Positions 56,099 to 64,000 of a stretch of 64,000 bases of DNA are shown here, one piece after another. The notes below the pieces were generated by a model. It worked only from the letters and a program-made list of their open reading frames with translations, ran no database searches and was not told where the DNA came from. This stretch comes from Terrimonas pollutisoli (GTDB lineage: Bacteria > Bacteroidota > Bacteroidia > Chitinophagales > Chitinophagaceae), in contig NZ_JARKNA010000004.1 in assembly GCF_029360765.1 (NCBI RefSeq), positions 248,001 to 312,000 of the forward strand, in the 5' to 3' direction. The translations under genes were made by a program, and so were the position numbers. The stretch's first letter is position 1; each line of letters opens with the position of its first letter.

Positions 56099-57058
56099 AT
56101 GAAAAAAAGTTATCTATCGATCCTTTCTGTTTTTATCTTGTCTATTGGCGTTGCGCAACCTGTTAAAGAAAATGGGAAGTTAAAAGTATCCGGTATTAAT
56201 CTTGTCAATGAGCAGGGACAAGCAGTAGTATTGAGAGGCATGAGTTTTGGCTGGCACAATTGGTGGCCACGCTTCTATAATGCAGGCGCCGTAAATTGGT
56301 TAAAAAAAGACTGGGGTTGCAATGTGGTAAGAGCTGCTATGGGCGTCGATCCGGACAAGGGTTATATTAAAGAACCTGCCTGGTCAAAAGGAAAAGTAAA
56401 GGCTGTAGCAGATGCAGCCATTAAAGAAGGTATTTATGTCATTATCGACTGGCATAGCCATAATATCAGGCTGGAAGAAGCGAAAAAGTTCTTTACCGAA
56501 ATGGCAACTGAGTACGGCAAATATCCTAATATCATTTACGAAATTTTCAATGAGCCCGAACGACAATCCTGGATTGATGTGAAAGCTTACTCAATAGAAT
56601 TGATAAAAACGATCCGGGCAATAGACCCTGATAACATAATTTTAGTCGGCACGCCTCATTGGGACCAGGATATTCATCTCGCCGCGGATGACCCGATCAA
56701 GGGCTACGACAACCTGATGTACACCTTACATTTTTATGCAGCAACACATAAACAACAGCTAAGGGAGCGGGGTGATTATGCGCTTCAAAAAGGCTTGCCA
56801 CTTTTTATTTCTGAATCTGCTGGAATGGAAGCTACAGGTGACGGCCCTCTTAATGAAACGGAATGGAATGAATGGATCAACTGGGCCGAAAAAAATAAGA
56901 TCAGTTGGGTGACCTGGTCAGTGAGCGACAAAAATGAAACCTGTTCCGTCTTATTGCCTGCGGCATCTTCTGAAGGCAATTGGCAGCAAAGCGATCTGAA
57001 ACCATCTGGAGCGAAAGCCCGGGAAATGATCAGAAAGTATAACGGACTCAAGCCATGA
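56099..57058 (+). CDS. GH5-family endoglucanase-like enzyme
   Basis: 319 residues from the ATG at 56099 with signal peptide (MKKSYLSILSVFILSIGVAQ). (beta/alpha)8 barrel with VVLRGMSFGWHNWW, then VIIDWHSHN, IIYEIFNEPE (acid/base Glu), YTLHFYAATHK and PLFISESAGM (nucleophile Glu). This looks like GH5 subfamily 2, endo-beta-1,4-glucanase. No binding module or T9SS tail, so probably periplasmic. It is outside the pectin locus. Confidence 0.9.
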   Translation: MKKSYLSILSVFILSIGVAQPVKENGKLKVSGINLVNEQGQAVVLRGMSFGWHNWWPRFYNAGAVNWLKKDWGCNVVRAAMGVDPDKGYIKEPAWSKGKVKAVADAAIKEGIYVIIDWHSHNIRLEEAKKFFTEMATEYGKYPNIIYEIFNEPERQSWIDVKAYSIELIKTIRAIDPDNIILVGTPHWDQDIHLAADDPIKGYDNLMYTLHFYAATHKQQLRERGDYALQKGLPLFISESAGMEATGDGPLNETEWNEWINWAEKNKISWVTWSVSDKNETCSVLLPAASSEGNWQQSDLKPSGAKAREMIRKYNGLKP

Positions 57059-57088
57059 GGTGCTGATGGCTTAATAAATATTTACCAG

Positions 57089-57646
57089 CTATTTGCCCCA
57101 GCGAAAAGTGGATACATCAAAGCCAGCGAGATCAAGAACTCTGTCTACAACTGTGTTAGCAACTGCATCTATGGTTTGCGGCTTACTATAAAAAGAAGGA
57201 GTTGCTGGACAGATAATTCCACCTGCCAGGGTAATAGTTTCCATGTTGCGGATATGAATAAGACTGTAAGGCGTTTCCCTTGCTACACAAATAAGCTTTC
57301 TTCTTTCTTTTAAAATTACATCGGCGGCTCTTGTAATAAGATCGTTAGACATGCCCGTTGCGATGCGCCCCAAAGTGCCCATTGAGCAGGGAATGATGAT
57401 CATGGTATCATATTGCCCCGATCCCGAAGCAAACGGAGCAGTAAAATCCTGCGTGGTATAAAGCTTGCCCGGCAATTGATTATAACTATCATCCGCGAGT
57501 TCAGTTTGCCAAACTTGCTGCGCATTTGATGTCATTACAATCGATAGTTCATTCCATTGTGATTTTAAATTGTTGAGCTTTATCAGTAAGTTTTTTGCAT
57601 AAATAGAACCGCTGGCTCCTGTGATTGCGACAACAATTTTTCTCAT
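57089..57646 (-). CDS. ubiX: UbiX-type flavin prenyltransferase
   Basis: 185 residues. Starts KIVVAITGASGSIYAKNLL; IIIPCSMGTLGRIATGMSND and ERRKLICVARETPYSLIHIR are UbiX landmarks. It makes prenylated FMN, the cofactor of UbiD-type decarboxylases. In an organism using the futalosine route (mqnE nearby) it may serve the final naphthoate decarboxylation (the MqnM role). No ubiD-like gene is next to it. Confidence 0.92.
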   Translation of the reverse strand: MRKIVVAITGASGSIYAKNLLIKLNNLKSQWNELSIVMTSNAQQVWQTELADDSYNQLPGKLYTTQDFTAPFASGSGQYDTMIIIPCSMGTLGRIATGMSNDLITRAADVILKERRKLICVARETPYSLIHIRNMETITLAGGIICPATPSFYSKPQTIDAVANTVVDRVLDLAGFDVSTFRWGK

Positions 57647-57700
57647 TTCCGGTGAATTATAGCAGCAAAAGTCAGTAAATGATATGAAGTTAGAAGTAAA

Positions 57701-57740
57701 TTACGCAAACGTTTGTTTATTAGGCCGGAAACGTTTTAGC
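57701..57740 (-). promoter_or_regulatory. possible LacI-family site upstream of ubiX
   Basis: On the minus strand AACGTTTGCGTAA is identical to 13 bases of the element at 35687-35699, and a second AACGTT (within GGAAACGTTTTAG, plus strand) lies 17 bp away. The upstream half of the palindrome seen in the two pectin copies is missing, and no good -7 box lies at the expected distance. Tentative. Confidence 0.3.
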
Positions 57741-57760
57741 TATCAACTTAACGGTAAGCT

Positions 57761-57935
57761 ATTGATATACATCAATAAAGTGTAGAATAAACACTTAGTT
57801 ACAAAAAAAATGGATAAATTTTTTTCCATATTAAATCTTTATTAACGATATTGCTCATGAATTTTCATAGGATAAGGTTTAATGGTTAATGGTTTTTGAT
57901 TAGGGCCCCCGACTTAACGTCGGGGTTCTTTTTTT
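57761..57935 (+). other. hairpin-rich intergenic stretch with terminator, possible small RNA
   Basis: Successive hairpins: ATTGAT-ATAC-ATCAAT (57761-57776), AAGTGT...ACACTT (57778-57796), ATGGA...TCCAT (57810-57829), and finally the terminator CCCCGAC-TTAAC-GTCGGGG (57907-57925) with TTCTTTTTTT on the plus strand. No plus-strand gene lies between the GH5 stop at 57058 and this terminator. No perfect promoter was seen. No coding frame is present in 57647-58011. Confidence 0.35.
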
Positions 57936-57961
57936 CCCACATTAAATAAGTTTGCACTATA

Positions 57962-57994
57962 AAAAAATGTCCCACCAAAAGCGGGACATTTTTT
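57962..57994. terminator. terminator behind the DPP-IV gene
   Basis: AAAAAATGTCCC / GGGACATTTTTT, perfect 12-bp stem with a 9-base loop, A/T runs on both sides. It lies 18 bases after the DPP-IV stop on the minus strand. Confidence 0.88.
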
Positions 57995-58011
57995 CTAAAG
58001 GAATAACCAGA

Positions 58012-60183
58012 CTAAAATGCCTTTGGTTGCTTAGCCGGTTGAATTGGTTTTTGGGTGTTTTCGTTACCCATATTTTCAATGATCCAGTTCGTCATTTTGC
58101 TCCAGAGATGAAAGCTGGTATTATCCATCGAACCGGAAATGCCATGATTTTTATTAGGATAATAAGCACTCTCAAAATCAATGTTGCTTTTAACCAGCGC
58201 TGTGATCATTTGAGTGGCATTTTGAAAATGAACATTATCGTCGGCGGTGCCATGAATGAGCAGGTATTTGCCCTTTATTTTATCAGTATGGTTGATTGGT
58301 GAGTTATCGTCATACCCCTTGGGGTTTTCCTGCGGTGTCCGCATGTATCGTTCTGTATAAATATTATCATAGAATCTCCAATTGGTAACAGGCGCTACTG
58401 CCACAGCTGCCGAAAAAACATCTGCACCTTTGGTGATCGCCAGTGAACTCATAAAGCCCCCGTAGCTCCAACCCCAATGACCGATATTATTCTTATCTAC
58501 AAACGGCATCGAGCCCAGGTATTTGGCCGCATCAATCTGGTCCTCTATTTCAAATTTTCCCAATTGCAAGTAGGTTTTCTTTTTAAATTCTTCTCCTCGA
58601 AAGCCGGTTCCGGTATTGTCCACGCTTACCACAATAAATCCTTTTTGAGCCAATAATTGATGCCAGAAGCTAACTGCTCCAAAGCGGTTGGCAACCTGTT
58701 GTGAACCGGGGCCTCCATAGTTGCAAAACAAGACAGGATATTTTTTGGACGCATCAAAATTTGCGGGTTTGAGCATCCAGCCATTCAATGTATCGCCTTT
58801 GCTATTAGGCACCCGGATGAACTCAGCTTTACTGATCTCGTACTCGTTTATTTTTTCTCTTTGCTTAGCGCTTTCACTCACTGTTTTTATAAGCGATGAA
58901 CTAATGGCTTTTTTGTTGGCGTTAATTGAATTCAAGGTAACGACCTGGGGTGTATTGATATCAGTTTTGAAATCGTAGAACTGTGTGAAATTATCATTGA
59001 ATTCAACTTTATGCCATGCCTGGCCCTTGGTTAGCTGAAACGTGTTTTTGCCGGTAAAATCAGTTACAAACAAATTTCTATCCATAGGCCGGGGCCAGGC
59101 CACTGTATAAAATATTCTTTTGTTGACCTCATCTACTCCATTTACTTCCGTTACTTCATAGTTTCCTTTGGTGACCTGGATCTTATTTTTTCCATCAAGG
59201 CCGTATAGATACAAGTGACGATAGCCGTTCATTTCACTGGTAAAAAGAAAATGCTTTCCATCTTTTAAAAACCACCAGTCATCATTGATCTCTACAAAAT
59301 ATTTGTTTTTCTCTTCATAAAGCAGGTTGCTGGCACCGGTCTTAGCATTCGTAGCTAACAGCTTCAGGTCATCCTGGTGGCGATTCATCCAAAATACTAC
59401 CAGGTTATTATCATCTTTTGTCCATTTGATGCGGGGTATATAAATATCTCCCTGTTCATATTGGGCTTTTACATCTTTGCCGTTTGCCAGATCGTAGATA
59501 TGTATTTCCACTTTGGAATTGGCCTCACCGGCTTTTGGATATTTATAACGATAATCTTTGTTATAAGCATTGTCGTAAATCGTCATGTTATATTCCTTTA
59601 CATCTGTCTCATCAAAGCGATAGTAGGCGATGTAATTCCCTTTAGGGCTCCACTGGAAAGCACGGGTAAATTCAAACTCCTCTTCATACACCCAGTCACA
59701 ATTACCATTGATGATGTAATTCCATTTGCCATCGGTTGTCACTGCTTTAATGCTATTGGTGGGAAGGTCCTTTATATAAAGATTATTGTCTTTGACATAG
59801 GCAACCTTTGTACCATCAGGTGATAATGTGGGATGTAAAACTTTACCGCTATCGAGGGATGTGATTTTTTTTGTCAGCGAGTCGAATATATACACGTTTG
59901 CTTTTGACGACCGGCGATAGATCGGCTCCACATTCGATCTCAGTATCACGATACGGGGATGGGAAGAACTGTAAACGATATCAGAGGGCTTGTCGATGAC
60001 ATAGCCCTTTTCATCTTTCAACTCCGCGGGCAATACCGGGTCGGTTGATCTTTTTCCAAAATCCGCTGCTATATATTCACCACGGAAAGTTCCTTTTTTA
60101 TAGATGTCCTCCAGGGTGATTTGCTTTTTTTGTCCAATAGCAACTAAGGGCAGGAGAAAGAATACAAGAAATAAGTTACGCAT
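58012..60183 (-). CDS. dipeptidyl peptidase IV, S9B
   Basis: 723 residues from the ATG at 60183, which begins the signal peptide MRNLFLVFFLLPLVAIGQ; ten codons upstream are open but not signal-like. Beta-propeller domain (about 40-480), with WVYEEEFEFTRAFQWSPKGN holding the two Glu that bind the substrate amino terminus. Alpha/beta hydrolase domain has GWSYGGFMS (nucleophile), GTADDNVHF (Asp) and PNKNHGIS (His). It cleaves X-Pro dipeptides from peptides in the periplasm. Confidence 0.95.
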   Translation of the reverse strand: MRNLFLVFFLLPLVAIGQKKQITLEDIYKKGTFRGEYIAADFGKRSTDPVLPAELKDEKGYVIDKPSDIVYSSSHPRIVILRSNVEPIYRRSSKANVYIFDSLTKKITSLDSGKVLHPTLSPDGTKVAYVKDNNLYIKDLPTNSIKAVTTDGKWNYIINGNCDWVYEEEFEFTRAFQWSPKGNYIAYYRFDETDVKEYNMTIYDNAYNKDYRYKYPKAGEANSKVEIHIYDLANGKDVKAQYEQGDIYIPRIKWTKDDNNLVVFWMNRHQDDLKLLATNAKTGASNLLYEEKNKYFVEINDDWWFLKDGKHFLFTSEMNGYRHLYLYGLDGKNKIQVTKGNYEVTEVNGVDEVNKRIFYTVAWPRPMDRNLFVTDFTGKNTFQLTKGQAWHKVEFNDNFTQFYDFKTDINTPQVVTLNSINANKKAISSSLIKTVSESAKQREKINEYEISKAEFIRVPNSKGDTLNGWMLKPANFDASKKYPVLFCNYGGPGSQQVANRFGAVSFWHQLLAQKGFIVVSVDNTGTGFRGEEFKKKTYLQLGKFEIEDQIDAAKYLGSMPFVDKNNIGHWGWSYGGFMSSLAITKGADVFSAAVAVAPVTNWRFYDNIYTERYMRTPQENPKGYDDNSPINHTDKIKGKYLLIHGTADDNVHFQNATQMITALVKSNIDFESAYYPNKNHGISGSMDNTSFHLWSKMTNWIIENMGNENTQKPIQPAKQPKAF

Positions 60184-60240
60184 CCGTTGATTTTTGAATT
60201 TAAGAATGTACAATCGTTTTGTAAAGACGGTTATGAAAAT

Positions 60241-60268
60241 AAAAAGCCCCGCAGTTGCGAGGCTTTGG
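60241..60268 (-). terminator. terminator behind the serine palmitoyltransferase-like gene
   Basis: AAAGCC-C-CGC, loop AGTT, GCG-A-GGCTTT (60243-60266) with a T-rich run on the minus strand, 15 bases after the stop codon. Confidence 0.75.
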
Positions 60269-60282
60269 TTAATATTTATGAT

Positions 60283-61584
60283 TTATTTATTTTTTGGTCT
60301 TTCGGTCATATAGTCGAAACGTTTTCCGGTTACTTCAGCCATATCAGGGATGGCTTCAACCCGGTATTCACCGGCATCCAGTTTTTTCTTGGTGGCAGAA
60401 AAAGCCTCCAGTGTTTCTTTAATGTCCGCATCTGTATGAACGGCGGTAGGGATCAACCTATAAATAATATGCCCTTTCGGAATAACCGGGTAAACCACGA
60501 TGGAACAGAATATGTGATAGTTTTCACGAAGATCCATCACCATGGCTGTAGCTTCTTCCACGCCACCTTTCATATACACAGGTGTAACTACAGAGTCCGT
60601 TTTACCAATATCAAAACCTCTTTCTTTTAAACCGTTTTGCAGTTTAAGTGCATTTTCCCACAATTTATCTTTCAGTTGCGGCTGGGTACGAAGTAATTCC
60701 AGTCTCTTCAGGTTGCCAATCACTAATGGCATGGGTAAACTTTTGGCAAAAATTTGAGAGCGGATATTATAGCGGATATAATCAATGATCTTTCTATCTC
60801 CGGCGATGAAGGCTCCGATGGACGCCATTGATTTGGCAAACGTAGAAAAATAAAGATCGATCTCATTCTGTATTCCCTGTTCTTCACCGGCGCCGGCGCC
60901 TGTTTTTCCTAATGTTCCAAAGCCATGTGCATCATCCACCAACAGGCGAAATTCATATTTACTTTTTAGTGCTGCTATTTCTTTTAATTTGCCCTGATCA
61001 CCCGCCATTCCAAAAACACCTTCCGTAATAACCAATATTCCTCCGGCTTTTTGTTTTTCAGTCAGCGCTGTAGCACGTTGAAGCTGTTTTTCAAAATCCT
61101 CCATATCGTTGTGCTTAAATACATAACGATGGCCGGGATGTAAACGCAAACCATCGATAATACATGCATGGCTTTCAGCGTCATAAACGATCACATCATG
61201 ACGACCGCACAATACATCAATGAGGCTGACCATACCCTGGTAACCAAAGTTGACGAGTACCGCGTCTTCCTTCTGCTCAAAAGCTGCCAATTCAGCTTCC
61301 AGTTGCTCATGATAATTGCTGTTTCCACTCATCATGCGGGCGCCCATTGGCAAAGCCAATCCATATTGTACAGCTCCTTCAGCATCTGCCTTTCTTACCT
61401 CCGGATGATTGGCGAGACCCAGGTAGTTATTCAGGCTCCAAACAATCATATCCTTACCCCGAAACTTCATCCGGCTACTTATTTCACCTTCTAATTTGGG
61501 AAAAGCAAAATAACCATGGGCTCTTTCACGATGCTGGCCGATTGGGCCATAATTTTTCAATAAGCGATCAAAAATATCCGCCAT
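60283..61584 (-). CDS. alpha-oxoamine synthase, probable serine palmitoyltransferase
   Basis: 433 residues, PLP-dependent. Landmarks: VWSLNNYLGLANHPEV, GARMMSGNSNYHEQLEAELA, LLVDDAHGFGTLGKTGAG, and the PLP lysine in YFSTFAKSMASIGAFIAG. A longer N-terminal part (FDRLLKNYGPIGQHRERAHG) and an extended C-terminus distinguish it from glycine C-acetyltransferase and match the Bacteroidota serine palmitoyltransferase group. It would condense serine with acyl-CoA, starting sphingolipid synthesis. Driven by the promoter at 61662-61692. Confidence 0.82.
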   Translation of the reverse strand: MADIFDRLLKNYGPIGQHRERAHGYFAFPKLEGEISSRMKFRGKDMIVWSLNNYLGLANHPEVRKADAEGAVQYGLALPMGARMMSGNSNYHEQLEAELAAFEQKEDAVLVNFGYQGMVSLIDVLCGRHDVIVYDAESHACIIDGLRLHPGHRYVFKHNDMEDFEKQLQRATALTEKQKAGGILVITEGVFGMAGDQGKLKEIAALKSKYEFRLLVDDAHGFGTLGKTGAGAGEEQGIQNEIDLYFSTFAKSMASIGAFIAGDRKIIDYIRYNIRSQIFAKSLPMPLVIGNLKRLELLRTQPQLKDKLWENALKLQNGLKERGFDIGKTDSVVTPVYMKGGVEEATAMVMDLRENYHIFCSIVVYPVIPKGHIIYRLIPTAVHTDADIKETLEAFSATKKKLDAGEYRVEAIPDMAEVTGKRFDYMTERPKNK

Positions 61585-61661
61585 ATTATGTAATTGTTAT
61601 TGGTTTATGAATCGATAGCTGCATCCGGCAGGTGATCAAAGGGTGGTCGGATGAAACTGCG

Positions 61662-61692
61662 CAAAGGTAAGGGATTGAAAGCCTCGTGCAAA
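61662..61692 (-). promoter_or_regulatory. promoter of the serine palmitoyltransferase-like gene
   Basis: On the minus strand TTTG (61692-61689), spacer 19, TACCTTTG (61669-61662): a perfect Bacteroidota promoter about 78 bp before the start codon. Apart from this and the queA terminator, 61585-61969 shows nothing. Confidence 0.85.
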
Positions 61693-61897
61693 GCTCGTCC
61701 AAACGGGTGTTAATATGTTGTGAAGCAGTAAAGTTAATACGAGGACTGCGGAGACCTGATTGTATTCCTTTATCGGGTAATACAATCCGATGGTTTGTAT
61801 TTTTTTAAATGACAAAACTCTATTAACAGGTCGGTATTTTATTTAATCCCTTTATATCCGATTTTCAAGGGATAAATAGATAAATAGATCCTAAAAC

Positions 61898-61928
61898 AAA
61901 ACAGCCTCACTTTAGCAAGGCTGTTCGA
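61898..61928 (-). terminator. terminator behind queA
   Basis: AACAGCCT (61900-61907) / AGGCTGTT (61918-61925), followed on the minus strand by TTTTGTTTTAG. Confidence 0.75.
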
Positions 61929-61969
61929 AAATTTCCCGGTAATCTTTATTAATCACATTAATCGTGGTT

Positions 61970-63019
61970 CTAAACAATCAGTAGTGCATCGCCGTAGCTG
62001 AAAAAGCGGTATTTGTCTTTAATTGCTTTTTTGTAAGCTTCCATGGTTAGCTCGTAGCCGGCAAACGCACAGGTCATGATCAGCAGGCTGGTCTTTGGTA
62101 AATGAAAGTTTGTAACCAACGAGTCCGCTATATTAAAATCGTACGGCGGGTGAATAAACATATTGGTCCAGCCTTCTGATGGTTTTAATAATTTTTGAGC
62201 GGTGAAAGATGATTCCAAAGCTCTCATAGTAGTAGTGCCGATGGAGCAAATACGATGACCATATTCTTTAGCACGGTTAACAATCTTGCAAGCCGTCTCG
62301 TCGATATTGTAGTATTCAGCGTCCATTTTATGCTTGCTCAGATCTTCCACCTCAATTGGGCGAAAAGTACCCAAGCCTGTATGAAGCGTTACTTCAGCAA
62401 AACGAATCCCTTTTATCTCTAAACGCTTAATCAGTTCACGGCTAAAGTGCAGACCCGCAGTAGGAGCCGCTACTGCTCCCTCATGTTTAGCATAGACGGT
62501 TTGATACCGTTCTTTGTCTTCTTCATCCGGTTTGCGTTTAATATATTTCGGCAGTGGGGTTTCACCTAATTTTTCAAGTTGTCCACGGAAGCCTTCCTCA
62601 GAGCCTTCCCACAAAAAGCGGATAGTTCGGCCACGGCTGGTGGTGTTGTCGATAACCTCGGCTACCAGGTCTTCCTGGTCGCCAAAATACAGTTTGTTAC
62701 CTACACGAATCTTACGGGCGGGATCCACGATCACATCCCAAAGACGATTAGGCCTGTTCAGTTCACGAAGCAGGAACACCTCGATCTTGGCGCCGGTTTT
62801 TTCCTTACGGCCATACATGCGGGCAGGGAAAACTTTGGTATTGTTAACGGTGAAAACATCTTTGTCATCAAAATAATCCAGGATGTCACGAAAATGTTTG
62901 TTTTCGATTTGACCAGTGTGACGGTGAACTACCATCATACGGGCATCCTCACGTTTTTTGGCAGGATTTTGAGCAATAAGATTTAAGGGAAGGTCGAAAC
63001 GGAATTGTGAAAGCTTCAT
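61970..63019 (-). CDS. queA: S-adenosylmethionine:tRNA ribosyltransferase-isomerase
   Basis: 349 residues. Starts [20 protein letters not shown], then [52 protein letters not shown] and [20 protein letters not shown], all QueA landmarks. It transfers the ribosyl part of SAM to 7-aminomethyl-7-deazaguanine in tRNA, giving epoxyqueuosine. A long G/C-rich leader with several hairpins precedes it. Confidence 0.95.
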   Translation of the reverse strand: MKLSQFRFDLPLNLIAQNPAKKREDARMMVVHRHTGQIENKHFRDILDYFDDKDVFTVNNTKVFPARMYGRKEKTGAKIEVFLLRELNRPNRLWDVIVDPARKIRVGNKLYFGDQEDLVAEVIDNTTSRGRTIRFLWEGSEEGFRGQLEKLGETPLPKYIKRKPDEEDKERYQTVYAKHEGAVAAPTAGLHFSRELIKRLEIKGIRFAEVTLHTGLGTFRPIEVEDLSKHKMDAEYYNIDETACKIVNRAKEYGHRICSIGTTTMRALESSFTAQKLLKPSEGWTNMFIHPPYDFNIADSLVTNFHLPKTSLLIMTCAFAGYELTMEAYKKAIKDKYRFFSYGDALLIV

Positions 63020-63034
63020 TGTATTTATTGTGGT

Positions 63035-63214
63035 TTATAAAAGGCCCAGGACATTAACCGGCCAGGTATTTTCCTGGAAGTAAGGCGGGAGGGTTGATCG
63101 GTTCCACTTTGCCAAAGGCAATTGAGATGAATTTAGGATCAAAGCGGAGCGGCAAACCCCGGTCTTACGGCACCGGGCTCTGTCATGCGACAGCTTTAAA
63201 AGCGGGCAAAGGTA
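63035..63214 (-). promoter_or_regulatory. structured leader of queA with -7 box
   Basis: On the minus strand TACCTTTG (63214-63207) is a good -7 box, although no TTG lies 19 bases upstream. The next ~180 nt can fold into CTGTC-GCAT-GACAG, then CCCGGT...ACCGGG (8-base loop), then a longer pairing TTGATC with GATCAA enclosing TTGCC-TTT-GGCAA, then CCAGG...CCTGG near 63065-63080. No known riboswitch signature was recognised. The rest of the gene-free stretch up to 63488 shows nothing. Confidence 0.45.
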
Positions 63215-63488
63215 AATATTTATAACTAAAAAATTTGAGCTGTGGACAATATTTTTTTTAAATCCGGGTTGTTCTAAATATCCGGGTCTGGTTATGGTTT
63301 TAGCCGGTTACGGCATCATAGAACTATAAAACAGGTATTATCGGTAAAGGTCGTCTGCCTCAATAATTTGCGATAAGATGGCCCGATTTCAATGTCAATA
63401 ATTATTAAAATAGTATTTTACCGAATACGCAACGGATTGGTTGATGTGGTCAATTTAATCCGGTGATTCAGTTACTAAAATAGAATAG

Positions 63489-64000
63489 ATGAAGCGATAT
63501 GTTTATTTGATCCTTGTGTTGTTGCCCTTGAGTGCCTTTGCCCAGACAAAACTGAAAGCTAAAAACTACCCAAGTCTTTTATGGGAGATAACGGGGAATG
63601 GGATGAAAAAGCCATCCTATCTTTTTGGAACCATGCATGTCAGCAGCAAGCTGGCTTTTCACCTTGCAGATTCTTTTTATTTAGGCATTCGAAATGCAGA
63701 TGTGGTTGCCCTGGAAACGAATCCTGAGTCGTGGCAGGAAGATATGAGCAAATATGAACTGGCCAACAGCGGCTATGACAGCTATGATAACCAATACCGG
63801 CTGGCGGTTCCCAACGATTATTTTAGCATAAATACACTGAAGTTTTTCAAGTACGATAAGAAAATTGAAAGAGCCCTCTATAGTAATCCCTCTGCTATTA
63901 ATAATTTATTGTATCGCTCCAATGATGACGGTGGCAATGATTTCGAAGAAGACACTTACCTTGATATGTATATCTATCAATGCGGAAAAAAATGGGGCAA
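63489..64000 (+). CDS. TraB/GumN-family protein, 5' part only
   Basis: About 170 residues before the window ends. Signal peptide MKRYVYLILVLLPLSAFAQ. Then LLWEITGNGMKKPSYLFGTM, HVSSKLAFHL and DVVALETNPESW, the first motifs of the TraB/GumN family, which includes the Tiki metalloproteases. The second metal motif would lie beyond the window. Function in bacteria is not settled. Confidence 0.85.
   Translation, partial: MKRYVYLILVLLPLSAFAQTKLKAKNYPSLLWEITGNGMKKPSYLFGTMHVSSKLAFHLADSFYLGIRNADVVALETNPESWQEDMSKYELANSGYDSYDNQYRLAVPNDYFSINTLKFFKYDKKIERALYSNPSAINNLLYRSNDDGGNDFEEDTYLDMYIYQCGKKWG

Noticed and set aside
63035..63214. tRNA, SRP RNA or known riboswitch in the queA leader
   Set aside because: No cloverleaf, no SRP loop and no preQ1, SAM, TPP or cobalamin signature could be recognised.

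Overview
The window comes from a member of the Bacteroidota, most likely the Chitinophagaceae. The evidence is a SusC/SusD pair, two type IX secretion (T9SS) C-terminal sorting domains, Bacteroidota promoters (TTG, 19-bp spacer, TAnnTTTG), a serine palmitoyltransferase-like enzyme for sphingolipid synthesis, an MqnE of the futalosine menaquinone route, an HU-CCDC81 protein and an S9B dipeptidyl peptidase. No rRNA, tRNA, CRISPR array or transposase gene was seen.

Layout. 1-11.4 kb is ordinary chromosome: the 3' end of an MGH1-like glycosidase, a degenerate kinase-fold protein, a CDP-alcohol phosphatidyltransferase, a MidA-type methyltransferase, a KTSC protein, unrecognised proteins, a 2-hydroxyacid dehydrogenase, a REC/REC-PAS-kinase pair beside a decayed kinase fragment, and a T9SS cargo protein. 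11.4-49.5 kb is a large pectin utilisation locus. 49.5-64 kb is housekeeping: HU-CCDC81 protein, FKBP isomerase, serine dehydratase, CBS protein, MqnE, nucleoside transporter, GH5 glucanase, UbiX-type enzyme, DPP-IV, serine palmitoyltransferase, QueA, and the 5' end of a TraB/GumN protein.

The pectin locus reads as a complete route. A LacI regulator (minus strand) faces susC-susD-surface lipoprotein. After a strong terminator come a PL1 pectate lyase, a CE12 acetylesterase, a 2369-residue PL1+CE8 enzyme with a T9SS tail, a CE8 pectinesterase, an alpha/beta-hydrolase esterase, GH43, a Tat-exported Gfo/Idh oxidoreductase and an NTF2-like protein. A second promoter then drives GH28, GH105, a divergent CE8, UxaB, UxaA, UxaC, KduD, KduI, KdgK and an ExuT-like transporter, closed by a terminator. 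Galacturonate (UxaC-UxaB-UxaA) and unsaturated uronate (KduI-KduD) both reach KDG, which KdgK phosphorylates. No KDPG aldolase is in the window.

The most interesting signals are non-coding. A 36-bp element with a CGTTACCGGTAACG-type palindrome lies upstream of both susC and GH28, at the same 34-nt distance from a TAnnCTTG -7 box. Several palindromic repeat families pepper the locus; two are read through in frame inside uxaA and kdgK, one supplies the stop codon of GH43, and one sits in an esterase remnant. Gene remnants (pectate lyase, esterase, an unidentified C-terminus) show that the locus has been reshuffled. A structured leader of queA and a hairpin-rich intergenic stretch near 57.8 kb may be RNA elements.
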